Below, piece after piece: positions 21,591 through 30,629 of a stretch of DNA of 64,000 nt. The stretch comes from Pseudodesulfovibrio sp. zrk46 (lineage in GTDB: Bacteria > Desulfobacterota > Desulfovibrionia > Desulfovibrionales > Desulfovibrionaceae): NCBI RefSeq assembly GCF_012516435.1, contig NZ_CP051216.1, positions 3,578,501 through 3,642,500 on the forward strand. The letters are read 5' to 3'. Each line of letters starts with the position of its first letter. Position 1 is the first letter of the stretch. Position numbers and translations under genes: made by a program. The notes under the pieces are model-generated. The model was not told where the DNA came from. It saw only the letters and a list, made by a program, of their open reading frames with translations, and searched no databases.

Positions 21591-22106
21591 ATGTCCCCAT
21601 ACTTACCAATTGTTTGCTTTGTCGTGACCCTGACCTTTTTCTGCTCTGAATCACTATTAGCAAAAAGCAAGCAAGATCCCATCAATCCCAAAGAGGTCCT
21701 GGCTAAGGCGGACATAGAGAATGGCAAATCGATCTTTGAAAAAGGCGCTCCATTAGTTGGAGCCCACCTCCCATTCCAGGGAGGGCCTCACTGGCTGCGT
21801 AGTCAGGGAGGCAGCTGTTCAACCTGCCACGGCCCCAAGGGATTGGGGAATATTGAACCTGATTTTTGTTTTCTCACCACGCCCCCAATCTCATACAAAT
21901 ACTTGGCAGGAAGTGGATATCCATTCAATGCACGTCAAGACGGGAGTCACCCTGCTTACACAGAACTGACTCTAAAACGCCTACTGGAAACAGGATACAA
22001 ACCTAACGGAATTGAAGTTGATTACTGCATGCCTCGTTGGCGATTATCCGATAAAATATTCAACGATTTGCTCGGCTATCTGATCTCTTTAGACGAAAGC
22101 CGCTAA
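21591..22106 (+). CDS. monohaem c-type cytochrome, exported
   Basis: A 171-residue protein with an N-terminal signal sequence (hydrophobic residues 5-23) and one haem motif CSTCH near residue 77; the probable axial Met is in YCMPRW near the C-terminus. About 25 residues between the N-terminal helix and the CxxCH form an insertion relative to small class I cytochromes. It would act in the periplasm. GGGGA precedes the ATG. It converges with aat, overlapping it by four bases. Confidence 0.85.
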   Translation: MSPYLPIVCFVVTLTFFCSESLLAKSKQDPINPKEVLAKADIENGKSIFEKGAPLVGAHLPFQGGPHWLRSQGGSCSTCHGPKGLGNIEPDFCFLTTPPISYKYLAGSGYPFNARQDGSHPAYTELTLKRLLETGYKPNGIEVDYCMPRWRLSDKIFNDLLGYLISLDESR

Positions 22107-22795
22107 CAGTGATAATCAAAGCACCAACGCCCTTCTCTAGTTGGCTGCTCCATAGCCTCCCGCAACATGGCAAGAAACCGAAATCGCTGCATTTCCACTG
22201 CACCAAATCGCAAAAGGTGCTGCGTGGTCTGCTGACAATCAATTAAAGTAAATCCCCAAGCCCTTAACTGATTGACCAACACTGCAAAGGCCGCTTTAGA
22301 GGCGTCAGGGGCTTTGTAGAACATAGACTCTCCAAAAAAGGCCGATCCTAAGGACAAGCCATACAGACCACCCACCAATTCTCCATCCTGCCACGCCTCC
22401 ACGCTATGTACGTAACCCAGTTCATGTAACAGCGAGTATGCTTCTACCATCTCGTCAACAATCCATGTACCTTCCTGTTCGGGCCTCGGCGAATGCGCAC
22501 AACCACGGATCACTCCTTCAAAGTCCGTATCCATTGTAAACGTGTATTTGCCCTTATTCAAAACCCTGCGCAAACTGCGCGGGGTATGAAAATCTTGCGG
22601 GACAAGCACGAGTCGAGGATTGGTTGACCACCACAATATTGGAGAATCTTCTGAGTACCAAGGGAATATGCCGTTTGAATAAGCTGTTAGAAGACGTTGG
22701 GGCGACAGGTCTCCGCCAACAGCTAACAGTCCATCCGGATCCGCTTCTTCAGGATCAGGAAATATGGGTTCATCAAACAAGCGGTAAATTGTCAT
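22103..22795 (-). CDS. aat: leucyl/phenylalanyl-tRNA--protein transferase
   Basis: A 230-residue enzyme that adds Leu or Phe from aminoacyl-tRNA to proteins with N-terminal Arg or Lys, marking them for ClpS/ClpAP. Recognised from FPDPEEADPDGLLAVGGDLSP, FPWYSEDSPILWWSTNPR and GGLYGLSLGSAFFGESMF. The ATG chosen has AAGAG upstream; the frame continues to 22852 into the terminator hairpin, so a longer start is unlikely. Lies downstream of clpA and clpS. Confidence 0.94.
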   Translation of the reverse strand: MTIYRLFDEPIFPDPEEADPDGLLAVGGDLSPQRLLTAYSNGIFPWYSEDSPILWWSTNPRLVLVPQDFHTPRSLRRVLNKGKYTFTMDTDFEGVIRGCAHSPRPEQEGTWIVDEMVEAYSLLHELGYVHSVEAWQDGELVGGLYGLSLGSAFFGESMFYKAPDASKAAFAVLVNQLRAWGFTLIDCQQTTQHLLRFGAVEMQRFRFLAMLREAMEQPTREGRWCFDYHC

Positions 22796-22849
22796 GCATG
22801 CTCTTTTGCGAAGCTCTAAACCCAACGGGTATTCACTCTGGGAATCGAT

Positions 22850-22879
22850 CAAAAAAATGGGCGGATTGCACCGCCCATT
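22850..22879 (-). terminator. intrinsic terminator between clpA and aat
   Basis: AATGGGCGG pairs with CCGCCCATT across a six-base loop and is followed on the minus strand by seven T. It would reduce clpSA transcription into aat, so aat depends on read-through or its own promoter. Confidence 0.85.
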
Positions 22880-22894
22880 AATTATTACTTTTGG

Positions 22895-25219
22895 CTACTG
22901 AATCTTTGTCACTGGATCAAAAGCAAAGGCAAACTCACCAGATTCACTAACAAGAGGCATCTTCTTGCGCTTCTTGATCTTGCCAGCCAAATCCACGGTA
23001 ACCACTCCACCCTTCACCAGTTCTCCGAACAATAGTTCATCAGCAATGACATCCTTGATCTCGGTTTGGATGACACGGCCCATGGGACGAGCTCCCATAG
23101 TTTTGTCGTGACCAAGTTCGGCCAGCCTAGCACGCGCCTCTTCAGTGATCGCAACAACAACTCGACGATCTTGAAGCTGATCATTCAACTCCTTGATGAA
23201 CTTATCCACAATCAGTTCCATTACAGGTTGTTCCAACGACTTGAAGGTCACAATAGAGTCCAAACGATTACGGAACTCAGGGCTAAAGAGCTTCTCCAAA
23301 GCCTTTATAGCCCCACCCTTGCGATCAGATTCTTCATTCCGAGAGAACCCAATAGCTCCCTTAGACATCTCACGAGCACCGGCATTGGATGTCATGAGCA
23401 GAATCACATGACGGAAATCGGCCTTACGCCCATTATTATCAGTGAGAGTCGCGTAATCCATGACCTGCAACAAAATGTTGAAAACATCAGGATGCGCCTT
23501 TTCAATCTCGTCAAACAATACTACACAATGCGGCTTCTTACGGACGCCTTCTGTGAGCAATCCGCCTTGATCAAAGCCAACATACCCAGGAGGAGCACCA
23601 ATCAGACGCGCAACAGCATGCTTCTCCATATACTCACTCATATCGAAGCGAAGGAAACCAATTCCTAGCACATTGGCAAGTTGACGGGCCAATTCGGTCT
23701 TACCCACACCAGTAGGTCCGGTAAGCAAGAAAGAGCCGACAGGACGACCGACCTGACGCATACCTGCACGAGAGCGCTTAATAGACTTTGATAAAGCGAC
23801 AACGGCTTCATCCTGACCAAAAACAACGCTCTTAAGGTCAGATTCAAGGTTCTGTAGCCGTGCCTTATCAGACACAGTCAACCTGCGAGCAGGGATACGA
23901 GCCATACGGGCTACAACCTTTTCAATATCCATCACCTTGATGCGGTCACCCTTTCGCTGACGAGGAGACAGCTTATACAAAGCACCAGCCTCATCCATAA
24001 CATCGATGGCCTTGTCCGGCAGGAAACGATCGGTAATATGACGCTCGGACAATTCTGCCGCGGCCTTCAAGGCAAAGTGAGTGTAATTTACACCATGAAA
24101 TTCCTCGTAATGAGGCTTGAGCCCCTTAAGAATAGCAATGGTCTCTTCCACTGTAGGCTCAGTAATATCGATCTTCTGAAAACGACGCGAAAGAGCACGA
24201 TCCTTTTCAAAATGATTCTTGTACTCTTCAAATGTAGTGGAGCCCATGCAACGGATTTCGCCCGACTGCAAAAGAGGCTTCAGGATATTTGATGCATCCA
24301 TGCTACCTCCGCTGACCGATCCGGCTCCGACAATGGTGTGAATTTCATCCACAAACAGGATTGCATCCTTATTTAGCTTTAGCTCAGCAAGCACTCCCTT
24401 GAGGCGAGCTTCAAAATCTCCACGATACTTGGTGCCAGCCAAAAGCGAGCCCATGTCCAAGGCGTAGATTTCCGCGTTCAGAAACTCCTTGGGGACACGG
24501 CCCTCGATGATCATAAGCGCCAACCCCTCAGCCATGGCAGTCTTACCCACTCCGGGATCGCCCACAAAAATTGGATTGTTCTTACGACGTCGAGACAAGA
24601 CCTGAACAGTACGCTCAAGCTCATTGGTCCTGCCAATAAGCGGATCAATAAGCCCTTCTGCTGCACGGTCAGTAAGATTTACAGTAAACTCCTGAAGTGG
24701 AGTCTTCTTCTCGCCGGCGTCTCCATCCAATGGGCTTGCCTTATGTCCAGGCTCATGTTCACCAAGATCATTCCAATCCTCACCAGTGGACATACCGTGA
24801 GAAATAAATTCCAAAATATCCAAACGTGATACGTCATGGGTACGAAGGAAGTAGACAGCGTAAGAATCTTCCTCGTCGAACATGGCAGCTAGTACGTCAC
24901 CGACTTCAACCACGCTCTTTCCAGAAGCCTTCTTCTGCCATACTGCACGCTGCAAAACACGACGGACACCGAGAGTTTGAATCACTTCAGTCTCTGTACC
25001 CTCTGGCAGGGCTTCCATGTTTTCCACGAAGAAACGGCCAAGCTGGTCGCGGAGCTTTTCCATTTCCGCACCACAAGCTTCCAGGATTTCCTCACCCTGT
25101 TCTTCAGTGGAGATGGCATACAGGAGGTGCTCAAGCGTCAAGAACTCGTGATTCCTTCGCTTCACCTCGTTGACGGCGGAGGTCAACGCACTTTCCAATT
25201 CCTTGCTGAGCATCGTCAT
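22895..25219 (-). CDS. clpA: ATP-dependent Clp protease ATPase subunit ClpA
   Basis: A 774-residue AAA+ unfoldase that feeds substrates to ClpP. It has an N-terminal double Clp repeat (residues 1-145) that docks ClpS, a first AAA module with GDPGVGKT, and a second with GPTGVGKT. The IGF-type ClpP-binding loop is at [10 protein letters not shown]. It lies three bases after clpS, an arrangement found in many proteobacteria. Two possible ATG starts are two codons apart. Confidence 0.97.
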   Translation of the reverse strand: MTMLSKELESALTSAVNEVKRRNHEFLTLEHLLYAISTEEQGEEILEACGAEMEKLRDQLGRFFVENMEALPEGTETEVIQTLGVRRVLQRAVWQKKASGKSVVEVGDVLAAMFDEEDSYAVYFLRTHDVSRLDILEFISHGMSTGEDWNDLGEHEPGHKASPLDGDAGEKKTPLQEFTVNLTDRAAEGLIDPLIGRTNELERTVQVLSRRRKNNPIFVGDPGVGKTAMAEGLALMIIEGRVPKEFLNAEIYALDMGSLLAGTKYRGDFEARLKGVLAELKLNKDAILFVDEIHTIVGAGSVSGGSMDASNILKPLLQSGEIRCMGSTTFEEYKNHFEKDRALSRRFQKIDITEPTVEETIAILKGLKPHYEEFHGVNYTHFALKAAAELSERHITDRFLPDKAIDVMDEAGALYKLSPRQRKGDRIKVMDIEKVVARMARIPARRLTVSDKARLQNLESDLKSVVFGQDEAVVALSKSIKRSRAGMRQVGRPVGSFLLTGPTGVGKTELARQLANVLGIGFLRFDMSEYMEKHAVARLIGAPPGYVGFDQGGLLTEGVRKKPHCVVLFDEIEKAHPDVFNILLQVMDYATLTDNNGRKADFRHVILLMTSNAGAREMSKGAIGFSRNEESDRKGGAIKALEKLFSPEFRNRLDSIVTFKSLEQPVMELIVDKFIKELNDQLQDRRVVVAITEEARARLAELGHDKTMGARPMGRVIQTEIKDVIADELLFGELVKGGVVTVDLAGKIKKRKKMPLVSESGEFAFAFDPVTKIQ

Positions 25220-25222
25220 ATC

Positions 25223-25537
25223 TTATTCACCTTCCATGCTGCACTTCAGCGGAAAACCGGCACTCTTTGCCAAGCGATGGACCAAATCAACTTTAGTTTC
25301 AGCCACCTCAGCGGTGTACACGCCGCAGATACCATATCCTTTGTTATGGACTGACAACATGATCGCCGTAGCCTGGGCCTCGTTCTTACGAAAAACCCGC
25401 ATTAGTACCTCGACCACAAAATCCATGGTCGTATAATCGTCATTGTGCAACAAAACCTTATACTTCCGAGGCTCACGAACATCTATTTCGTCCAAAAGCT
25501 CAGAATCATAATGGTCACCGGTAAAAGGGTCGCTCAT
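25223..25537 (-). CDS. clpS: ATP-dependent Clp protease adaptor ClpS
   Basis: A 104-residue N-degron adaptor that recognises N-terminal Leu, Phe, Trp and Tyr and delivers proteins to ClpA. The motif YKVLLHNDDYTTMDFVVEVL includes the DD/TTM binding-pocket residues, and the C-terminal part ends in a typical CSMEGE. First gene of the clpSA run. Confidence 0.96.
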   Translation of the reverse strand: MSDPFTGDHYDSELLDEIDVREPRKYKVLLHNDDYTTMDFVVEVLMRVFRKNEAQATAIMLSVHNKGYGICGVYTAEVAETKVDLVHRLAKSAGFPLKCSMEGE

Positions 25538-25621
25538 GGGCGTTACTCTCCAACAATCCTCTAAATATTAATTCTTAGCCTCTAATATAAATTCCTTTTC
25601 TCGACCTGTCGAGGGAGGATA

Positions 25622-26218
25622 TCAATCTTTCCTGAATTGCTCCTTAAATCTGCGTCTATCTTCCTCCGCGAACACAAAACTCTCATTCATTTCCATACCG
25701 TTGGCCGAACGATATTCAAGATTCAAGGCATGATATGTTGACTTGGAAGTTGGATGGTCACCAATATCGATTGCCTTTGCACAAGCATGAACAGTCTCCT
25801 CTGTCCCCTCTATCTCTACAAAATCACCGTAAGGAAGATGATCCAAACAGATCACACAGTCCATGAATCGCCACTTTTCACGCACTTTCTCGTAAGCAAA
25901 TGCCACCCGAAAGCCAACGGCCTCCAAAGCTCGTTTTACCGTATCAAAATCTTCAACAACAGATTCTATCTCTTCAAACACTTTTAACGAAGACGGGACA
26001 TCTGTCTCTGGCGGCTTCTTAACTGTTAACACAGCCTCCCCCTTCTTCTCCCTCAATCGAAGTAAAACTCCAGCTTCTTTCAAGGAGCGATCTGGGTAGT
26101 CAAACACAATATTGGACTCAAAATATCGCCCCGAAGACTCTCCGCCAGCGTTATGCAACCGTTCACTCAAGTCGTTGAGGTTCACTTCTAGATATTTCAA
26201 TTCACATTCCAGAACCAT
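25622..26218 (-). CDS. CYTH-domain protein (class IV adenylate cyclase / triphosphatase-like)
   Basis: A 198-residue CYTH protein. The signature ECELK (ExExK) is at the N-terminus, followed by the tunnel-lining basic and acidic residues in GVLLRLREKKGEAVLTVKKPP and DFVEIEGTEE. Family members are CyaB-type adenylate cyclases or inorganic/thiamine triphosphatases; sequence alone does not separate these. The ATG used is seven bases from GGGAG; an ATG two codons upstream is too close. Confidence 0.82.
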   Translation of the reverse strand: MVLECELKYLEVNLNDLSERLHNAGGESSGRYFESNIVFDYPDRSLKEAGVLLRLREKKGEAVLTVKKPPETDVPSSLKVFEEIESVVEDFDTVKRALEAVGFRVAFAYEKVREKWRFMDCVICLDHLPYGDFVEIEGTEETVHACAKAIDIGDHPTSKSTYHALNLEYRSANGMEMNESFVFAEEDRRRFKEQFRKD

Positions 26219-26263
26219 TGGCATTCTCCCTTCGAGTTGATACGGTGTATCAAGGATACCAAA

Positions 26264-26641
26264 ATGTTGACAAAAATTCTTTATCTTTCAGCAGGTGGAG
26301 CAGCCGGAACGCTCTCTCGATATTATCTTTCAGGCGTAGCGCAAAGACTGGCCGGGGGTAATTTCCCCTTGGGAACCTTTGTCGTAAATATGCTCGGCTG
26401 CCTCTTTTTCGGCGCAGTATGGGGGTACTTCGAAAACCGCCTTCTGCCCGGCAGCGAGATGCGCTTACTTGCCCTTACAGGATTCATGGGAGCATTTACC
26501 ACCTTTTCTACATACATGTTCGAGACGGCCGAGTTGGTCAAGTTTGGTCAAATCACTATAGCCTTACTCAATGTGGTTGGCCAAAGCGTTGTGGGTCTCA
26601 CGCTTGTTATAGTCGGGATAGCACTTGGTAGACTTCTCTAA
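26264..26641 (+). CDS. crcB: fluoride exporter CrcB/Fluc
   Basis: A 125-residue four-helix membrane protein of the dual-topology fluoride channel family. Diagnostic motifs are GGAAGTLSRYYLS, GTFVVNMLGCLFFG and GFMGAFTTFSTYMFE, including the phenylalanine-box and the Na+-site region. AAGGA is seven bases before the ATG. It is followed 14 bases later by a DUF190 gene. I see no fluoride riboswitch in the short upstream gap. Confidence 0.95.
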   Translation: MLTKILYLSAGGAAGTLSRYYLSGVAQRLAGGNFPLGTFVVNMLGCLFFGAVWGYFENRLLPGSEMRLLALTGFMGAFTTFSTYMFETAELVKFGQITIALLNVVGQSVVGLTLVIVGIALGRLL

Positions 26642-26655
26642 CTATTGGAGTTCAC

Positions 26656-26994
26656 ATGAAACTTCTTGAAAAGGCTGAACGCATTCGGGTTTATATTGGT
26701 GAAGACGACAAATTCAAAGGACGCCCTACTGCTGATGTAATTGTCGAAGAAGCGCGCAAACTTGGACTTGCCGGTGCAACTGTATTTCGTGGAATGATAG
26801 GCTTTGGAGCCAATAGTAGAATTCACACGAGTAAGATTCTACGCCTTTCGGAAGATTTACCTGTAGTAGTAGAAATCGTTGAACACCCTGACCGTCTTAT
26901 TCCACTCCTTGAAATGCTCGATACGATGCTTAATGAAGGTATGGTCACACGCGAACCTGTTGATGTAATTTTGTATCGGCACAACAAGAACTGA
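26656..26994 (+). CDS. DUF190 protein (PII-like), paired with crcB
   Basis: A 112-residue DUF190 protein, a PII-like ferredoxin fold. The family pattern is seen in AERIRVYIGEDDKFKGRPTADVIVEEARKLGLAGATVFRGMIGFG and PVVVEIVEHPDRLIPLLEMLD. GGAG precedes the ATG. DUF190 genes are often next to crcB, suggesting a regulatory or accessory role in fluoride export, but the function is not established. Confidence 0.88.
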   Translation: MKLLEKAERIRVYIGEDDKFKGRPTADVIVEEARKLGLAGATVFRGMIGFGANSRIHTSKILRLSEDLPVVVEIVEHPDRLIPLLEMLDTMLNEGMVTREPVDVILYRHNKN

Positions 26995-27019
26995 TCTCTG
27001 CATCCCCTTTACATTGCAT

Positions 27020-27057
27020 AAAAAAAAGGCTCCATACTTGCACATGGGGCCCTTTTT
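27020..27057. terminator. intrinsic terminator between DUF190 and cheB
   Basis: GGCTCCAT pairs with ATGGGGCC (one G-T) across an eight-base loop with A and T runs on each side. Convergent genes share it. Confidence 0.8.
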
Positions 27058-27076
27058 AATTGTTTCTCTTTGCTGG

Positions 27077-28144
27077 TTAACCGCACATGCGAACCATTTC
27101 TCCAGCAATCCCTGTCAAAGTCATGACCTTATGGACGCCACCGTGCTTAATGGCTTCCTGAGGCATACCGAACACGACGCAAGACGCCTCATCCTGAGCG
27201 ATGGTAAACGCTCCAACATCATATAGCTCTTTCATTCCCTTGGCACCGTCATCACCCATGCCAGTCATAATGGCGGCAACAACATTGGCACCACCATAGC
27301 GGGCACCAGAACGGAAGAGAACATCCACAGACGGACGGTGACGAGAAACCAACGGCCCCTGCTTGACCTCAACGTGATAGCGATTCCCCACACGTTTAAG
27401 AAGCATGTGCTTATCGCCAGGAGCAATCAACGCTTGGCCACGCATCATCTGATCACCATCGACCGCCTCTTTAACAGCAATCTTACAGATACCATTCAAA
27501 CGATTTGCAAATGCAGCAGTAAAGTGCTCTGGCATGTGCTGTACTATGGCAACTGGTGGACAATTTGGAGGCAAAGCCTCAAGGAAAACTCGTAACGCCT
27601 CAGTACCACCGGTAGAAGCCCCGACAAGGCAGACTTTATCCGTAGGGCCTAACGGCTGTGGCTTACCCATGGGAATAACTACGTCTGCGCTAAGTTTTGG
27701 AGCAACTTTCAGAGGTTCCACTACTGTCCTTTTCTTGCCAGGCTTCACCATTGCAGCAGCCTTTACTCTGTCAACAAGACGGATGCTGGACTCTTCAAGA
27801 AATTTCTTAGTACCGACTTTGGGCTTAGTGATAATCTCCACTGCCCCGTATTCCAATGCCTTAATAGCGTTGTCAGTACCCTTATCCGCCACAGATGAAC
27901 AAATAACGACTGGAATGGGATGCTGACTCATCAATTTCTTCAGAAAAGTCAGACCGTCCATACGAGGCATTTCAATGTCCAAAGTAATGACATCAGGAAT
28001 CTCAGTTTTCAGCCGCTGAGCTGCAACATACGGATCCGCAGCAGTTGCCATAACTTCGATGCCAGGATCGGCATTGAGGATATCCTCAAGAGTCTGACGG
28101 ACGACAGCGGAGTCATCCACAACGAGTACACGTATCTTCTTCAT
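27077..28144 (-). CDS. cheB: chemotaxis response regulator protein-glutamate methylesterase CheB
   Basis: A 355-residue two-domain protein. The receiver domain has D10/D11 and the phosphorylated D56 (TLDIEMP); a variable linker follows, then the methylesterase domain with the nucleophile in [12 protein letters not shown] and the catalytic IVQHMP segment. It removes methyl groups from chemoreceptors. GAGG eight bases upstream supports this ATG. It lies 33 bases after cheA. Confidence 0.95.
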   Translation of the reverse strand: MKKIRVLVVDDSAVVRQTLEDILNADPGIEVMATAADPYVAAQRLKTEIPDVITLDIEMPRMDGLTFLKKLMSQHPIPVVICSSVADKGTDNAIKALEYGAVEIITKPKVGTKKFLEESSIRLVDRVKAAAMVKPGKKRTVVEPLKVAPKLSADVVIPMGKPQPLGPTDKVCLVGASTGGTEALRVFLEALPPNCPPVAIVQHMPEHFTAAFANRLNGICKIAVKEAVDGDQMMRGQALIAPGDKHMLLKRVGNRYHVEVKQGPLVSRHRPSVDVLFRSGARYGGANVVAAIMTGMGDDGAKGMKELYDVGAFTIAQDEASCVVFGMPQEAIKHGGVHKVMTLTGIAGEMVRMCG

Positions 28145-28177
28145 CCTTTTCGCCTCGCAAATGCAATACAAGTCGAA

Positions 28178-30496
28178 CTACTTGGATTCCGCCACAACGC
28201 GACGTACCAAGCTGGGAACATCCAAAATCAATGCGATAGAGCCGTCCCCCTTGATGGTAGCTCCAGAAATCCCTTCCACGTCCTTATAAACACGACTTAG
28301 GCTCTTGATAACCGTCTGGTGCTCACCAATAACAGTGTCTACAACAATACCTACGCGACTGCCTTCCACTCCAGTGATAACAATCTGTTCGATGGGTGGG
28401 TTGTCTCCTTCGATACCAAACCAATCTCGGATATGGATATAAGGAACAATCTCGCCCCTAAGATGCAGAATACGCTGCCCTGTTTCGTTGTCTTCGACCT
28501 CTGCTCGAGAAAGCTCCACACATTCTTCAACCAAGGAAAGAGGAATAACATAATACTCATCCTCAACCCGCACTTGAAGACCGTCAATTATAGCCAGAGT
28601 TAAGGGCAAACGAATAGTGATGGTTGTTCCCTTTCCAGGAATACTGTCGATGTCAATGGTTCCACGCAGAGAGTCGATGGCGCGCTTAACCACATCCATG
28701 CCCACACCACGTCCGGACACATTAGTGACTTCCTTAGCTGTCGAAAAACCGGGCTCGAAAATAAGCTTGAGCAACTCTTTTTCCGTAAGCTCAGTGTCCT
28801 TCGTGATCAGCCCACGCTCTATGGCCTTCTCACGAATAGCCTCAGTCGACATTCCACGGCCATCATCAGTAATTCGAATGAGAACTTCACCACCAGAATG
28901 TTCGGCCGCTAAAAGAATCATGCCCTGCGGCGGCTTGCCGACAGCCTTACGTTCTTCTGGAGATTCAATCCCATGGTCCAAACTGTTTCTGAGGAGATGA
29001 ACCAACGGGTCACCCAATCGTTCGATAACCGTCTTATCGAGTTCAGTATCTTCACCACTAGTAGAAAGTCCGATCTCCTTGCCCAATTCACTGGACAGAT
29101 CTCGAATCAACCGCTTGAATTTGGAGAACGAAGTACCGATTGGCAGCATGCGGATTCCAAGAGTAGAATCGCGAAGTTCATCACTCAGACGCTCCAGTTC
29201 TTCAGCAAGAGCAGTCATCTGAGGATCATTTCGCTCACTGACAACCTGAGTAATCTGTGCTTGCACAATAACCAACTCACCAACCAGATCTACTAGGAAA
29301 TCCAACTTATCAGCAGCCACACGGATACTCGACATGGCTTCCTGTCTTTTTTTGGAAGCTTCCTTTTCTTTAACTTCACTCTGCTTCTTAACAACTTTTT
29401 CCAGCTTATCAGGAGCGATCTTGCCTTCTTCGGCTAAAATCTGCCCAATGGGCTTTTGCTTCCTCAGAGCTTCCTGAATATCCTTTTCCGACACTTCTCC
29501 GGATTCTACCAGCATTTCACCAATTCTTGGCGCAGGGACGTCTTCCAAGCCTGCAGACGCAGAAAGCTCAGCTTTAGCGGCGGGCTTCTTTTCTTCAGCA
29601 TCTTCAATAGCTGGCCCACCCTCAACAGAGCCCTCATCTTCGGCAAAGTCGAGAACCAACTCTTCTGATTTCTCGACCACCGGCTCTTCGACTTCTGGTT
29701 CGGACTTCTCGTCAACAAGCACAGGGACATCTTCAACAATAGGCTCTTCAGGAACTGTATCCGAAGGAATAGCAGTATCTTCGATCTCGACAGTAAGATC
29801 AGCATCAACGAAGAAGAACACATCGGCGACGTTGTCTTTAACAATATCAGTAACAAGAGAGAGCTCCCAACGGGCCGCCCCCTCACTACCAGGAATATCC
29901 CCCGGACGGGTTACAACTTTAAATTCGCCAAGCTTAACCAACTCGTCGAAAAGAGACTCCAACATGGGCTCATCAACTTCAGCCCCGTCTTTTGCAGTCA
30001 AAATGATTTGATAGTTATGGGCTTCTCCAGCTTCTTCCGGAGCGGAAGCCTCATCAATTATTTCTAAACCACTATCAGTCGGTTGATCATCTTCAGCCTC
30101 TCCCACTTCATCTTCACCTGAAACCAACACCTTCAGCCCATTAAGAATCTCAGCCATGGTAGAAGGATCAACAATCTCACCTTCATCAGAATTATCAAGC
30201 ATCAGCTTGATATAATCTCGAGACTTTAGCGCAAGATTGCAGAGGGGTTGAGAGACGCCTAAGTCGCCGTTTCGAACCATATCGAATACATTCTCAACCT
30301 CATGAGTAAACTCGGCGATATCATCAAAGCCGAACATCGCGCCGGAGCCTTTAATTGTATGAAGAGCGCGGAAAATCTGATTGACCACATCCATATCATC
30401 CGGTGCTTCTTCCAACTCCAGAAGCGCGCTTTCCAATTCGCCAAGAAGGTCGTAGGCTTCTTCTTTGAATATTTGTCTATTGATATCGTCAGACAT
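28178..30496 (-). CDS. cheA: chemotaxis histidine kinase CheA
   Basis: A 772-residue CheA. The N-terminal Hpt domain has the phosphorylated His at residue 46 (LHTIKGSGAMFG). A long acidic linker (about 120-310) includes a CheY-binding-like region, then dimerisation, HATPase (HLLRNSLDHGIE, GRGVGMDVVKR) and CheW-like regulatory domains. Between linker and dimerisation domain a short segment (about 325-375, RIGEMLVESGEVSEKDIQEAL...GQILAEEGKI) resembles the small helical repeats of MshEN/T2SSE N-domains. AGGAG precedes the ATG. It sits between an H-NOX chemoreceptor and cheB. Confidence 0.95.
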   Translation of the reverse strand: MSDDINRQIFKEEAYDLLGELESALLELEEAPDDMDVVNQIFRALHTIKGSGAMFGFDDIAEFTHEVENVFDMVRNGDLGVSQPLCNLALKSRDYIKLMLDNSDEGEIVDPSTMAEILNGLKVLVSGEDEVGEAEDDQPTDSGLEIIDEASAPEEAGEAHNYQIILTAKDGAEVDEPMLESLFDELVKLGEFKVVTRPGDIPGSEGAARWELSLVTDIVKDNVADVFFFVDADLTVEIEDTAIPSDTVPEEPIVEDVPVLVDEKSEPEVEEPVVEKSEELVLDFAEDEGSVEGGPAIEDAEEKKPAAKAELSASAGLEDVPAPRIGEMLVESGEVSEKDIQEALRKQKPIGQILAEEGKIAPDKLEKVVKKQSEVKEKEASKKRQEAMSSIRVAADKLDFLVDLVGELVIVQAQITQVVSERNDPQMTALAEELERLSDELRDSTLGIRMLPIGTSFSKFKRLIRDLSSELGKEIGLSTSGEDTELDKTVIERLGDPLVHLLRNSLDHGIESPEERKAVGKPPQGMILLAAEHSGGEVLIRITDDGRGMSTEAIREKAIERGLITKDTELTEKELLKLIFEPGFSTAKEVTNVSGRGVGMDVVKRAIDSLRGTIDIDSIPGKGTTITIRLPLTLAIIDGLQVRVEDEYYVIPLSLVEECVELSRAEVEDNETGQRILHLRGEIVPYIHIRDWFGIEGDNPPIEQIVITGVEGSRVGIVVDTVIGEHQTVIKSLSRVYKDVEGISGATIKGDGSIALILDVPSLVRRVVAESK

Positions 30497-30629
30497 CCTA
30501 TGTGCTCCTGAAAACGAGTATTCGATGCGTTATTGAGACAAGAACGAATCCAATTAGGCTACGTACCTGCATAACTATCTCAGAAAGGGGGCAAGTATCC
30601 CATTATAAATTACAATTTAGCTGTATTTA

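Noticed and set aside
26219..26263. Fluoride riboswitch before crcB
   Set aside because: The gap is too short and lacks the conserved core.
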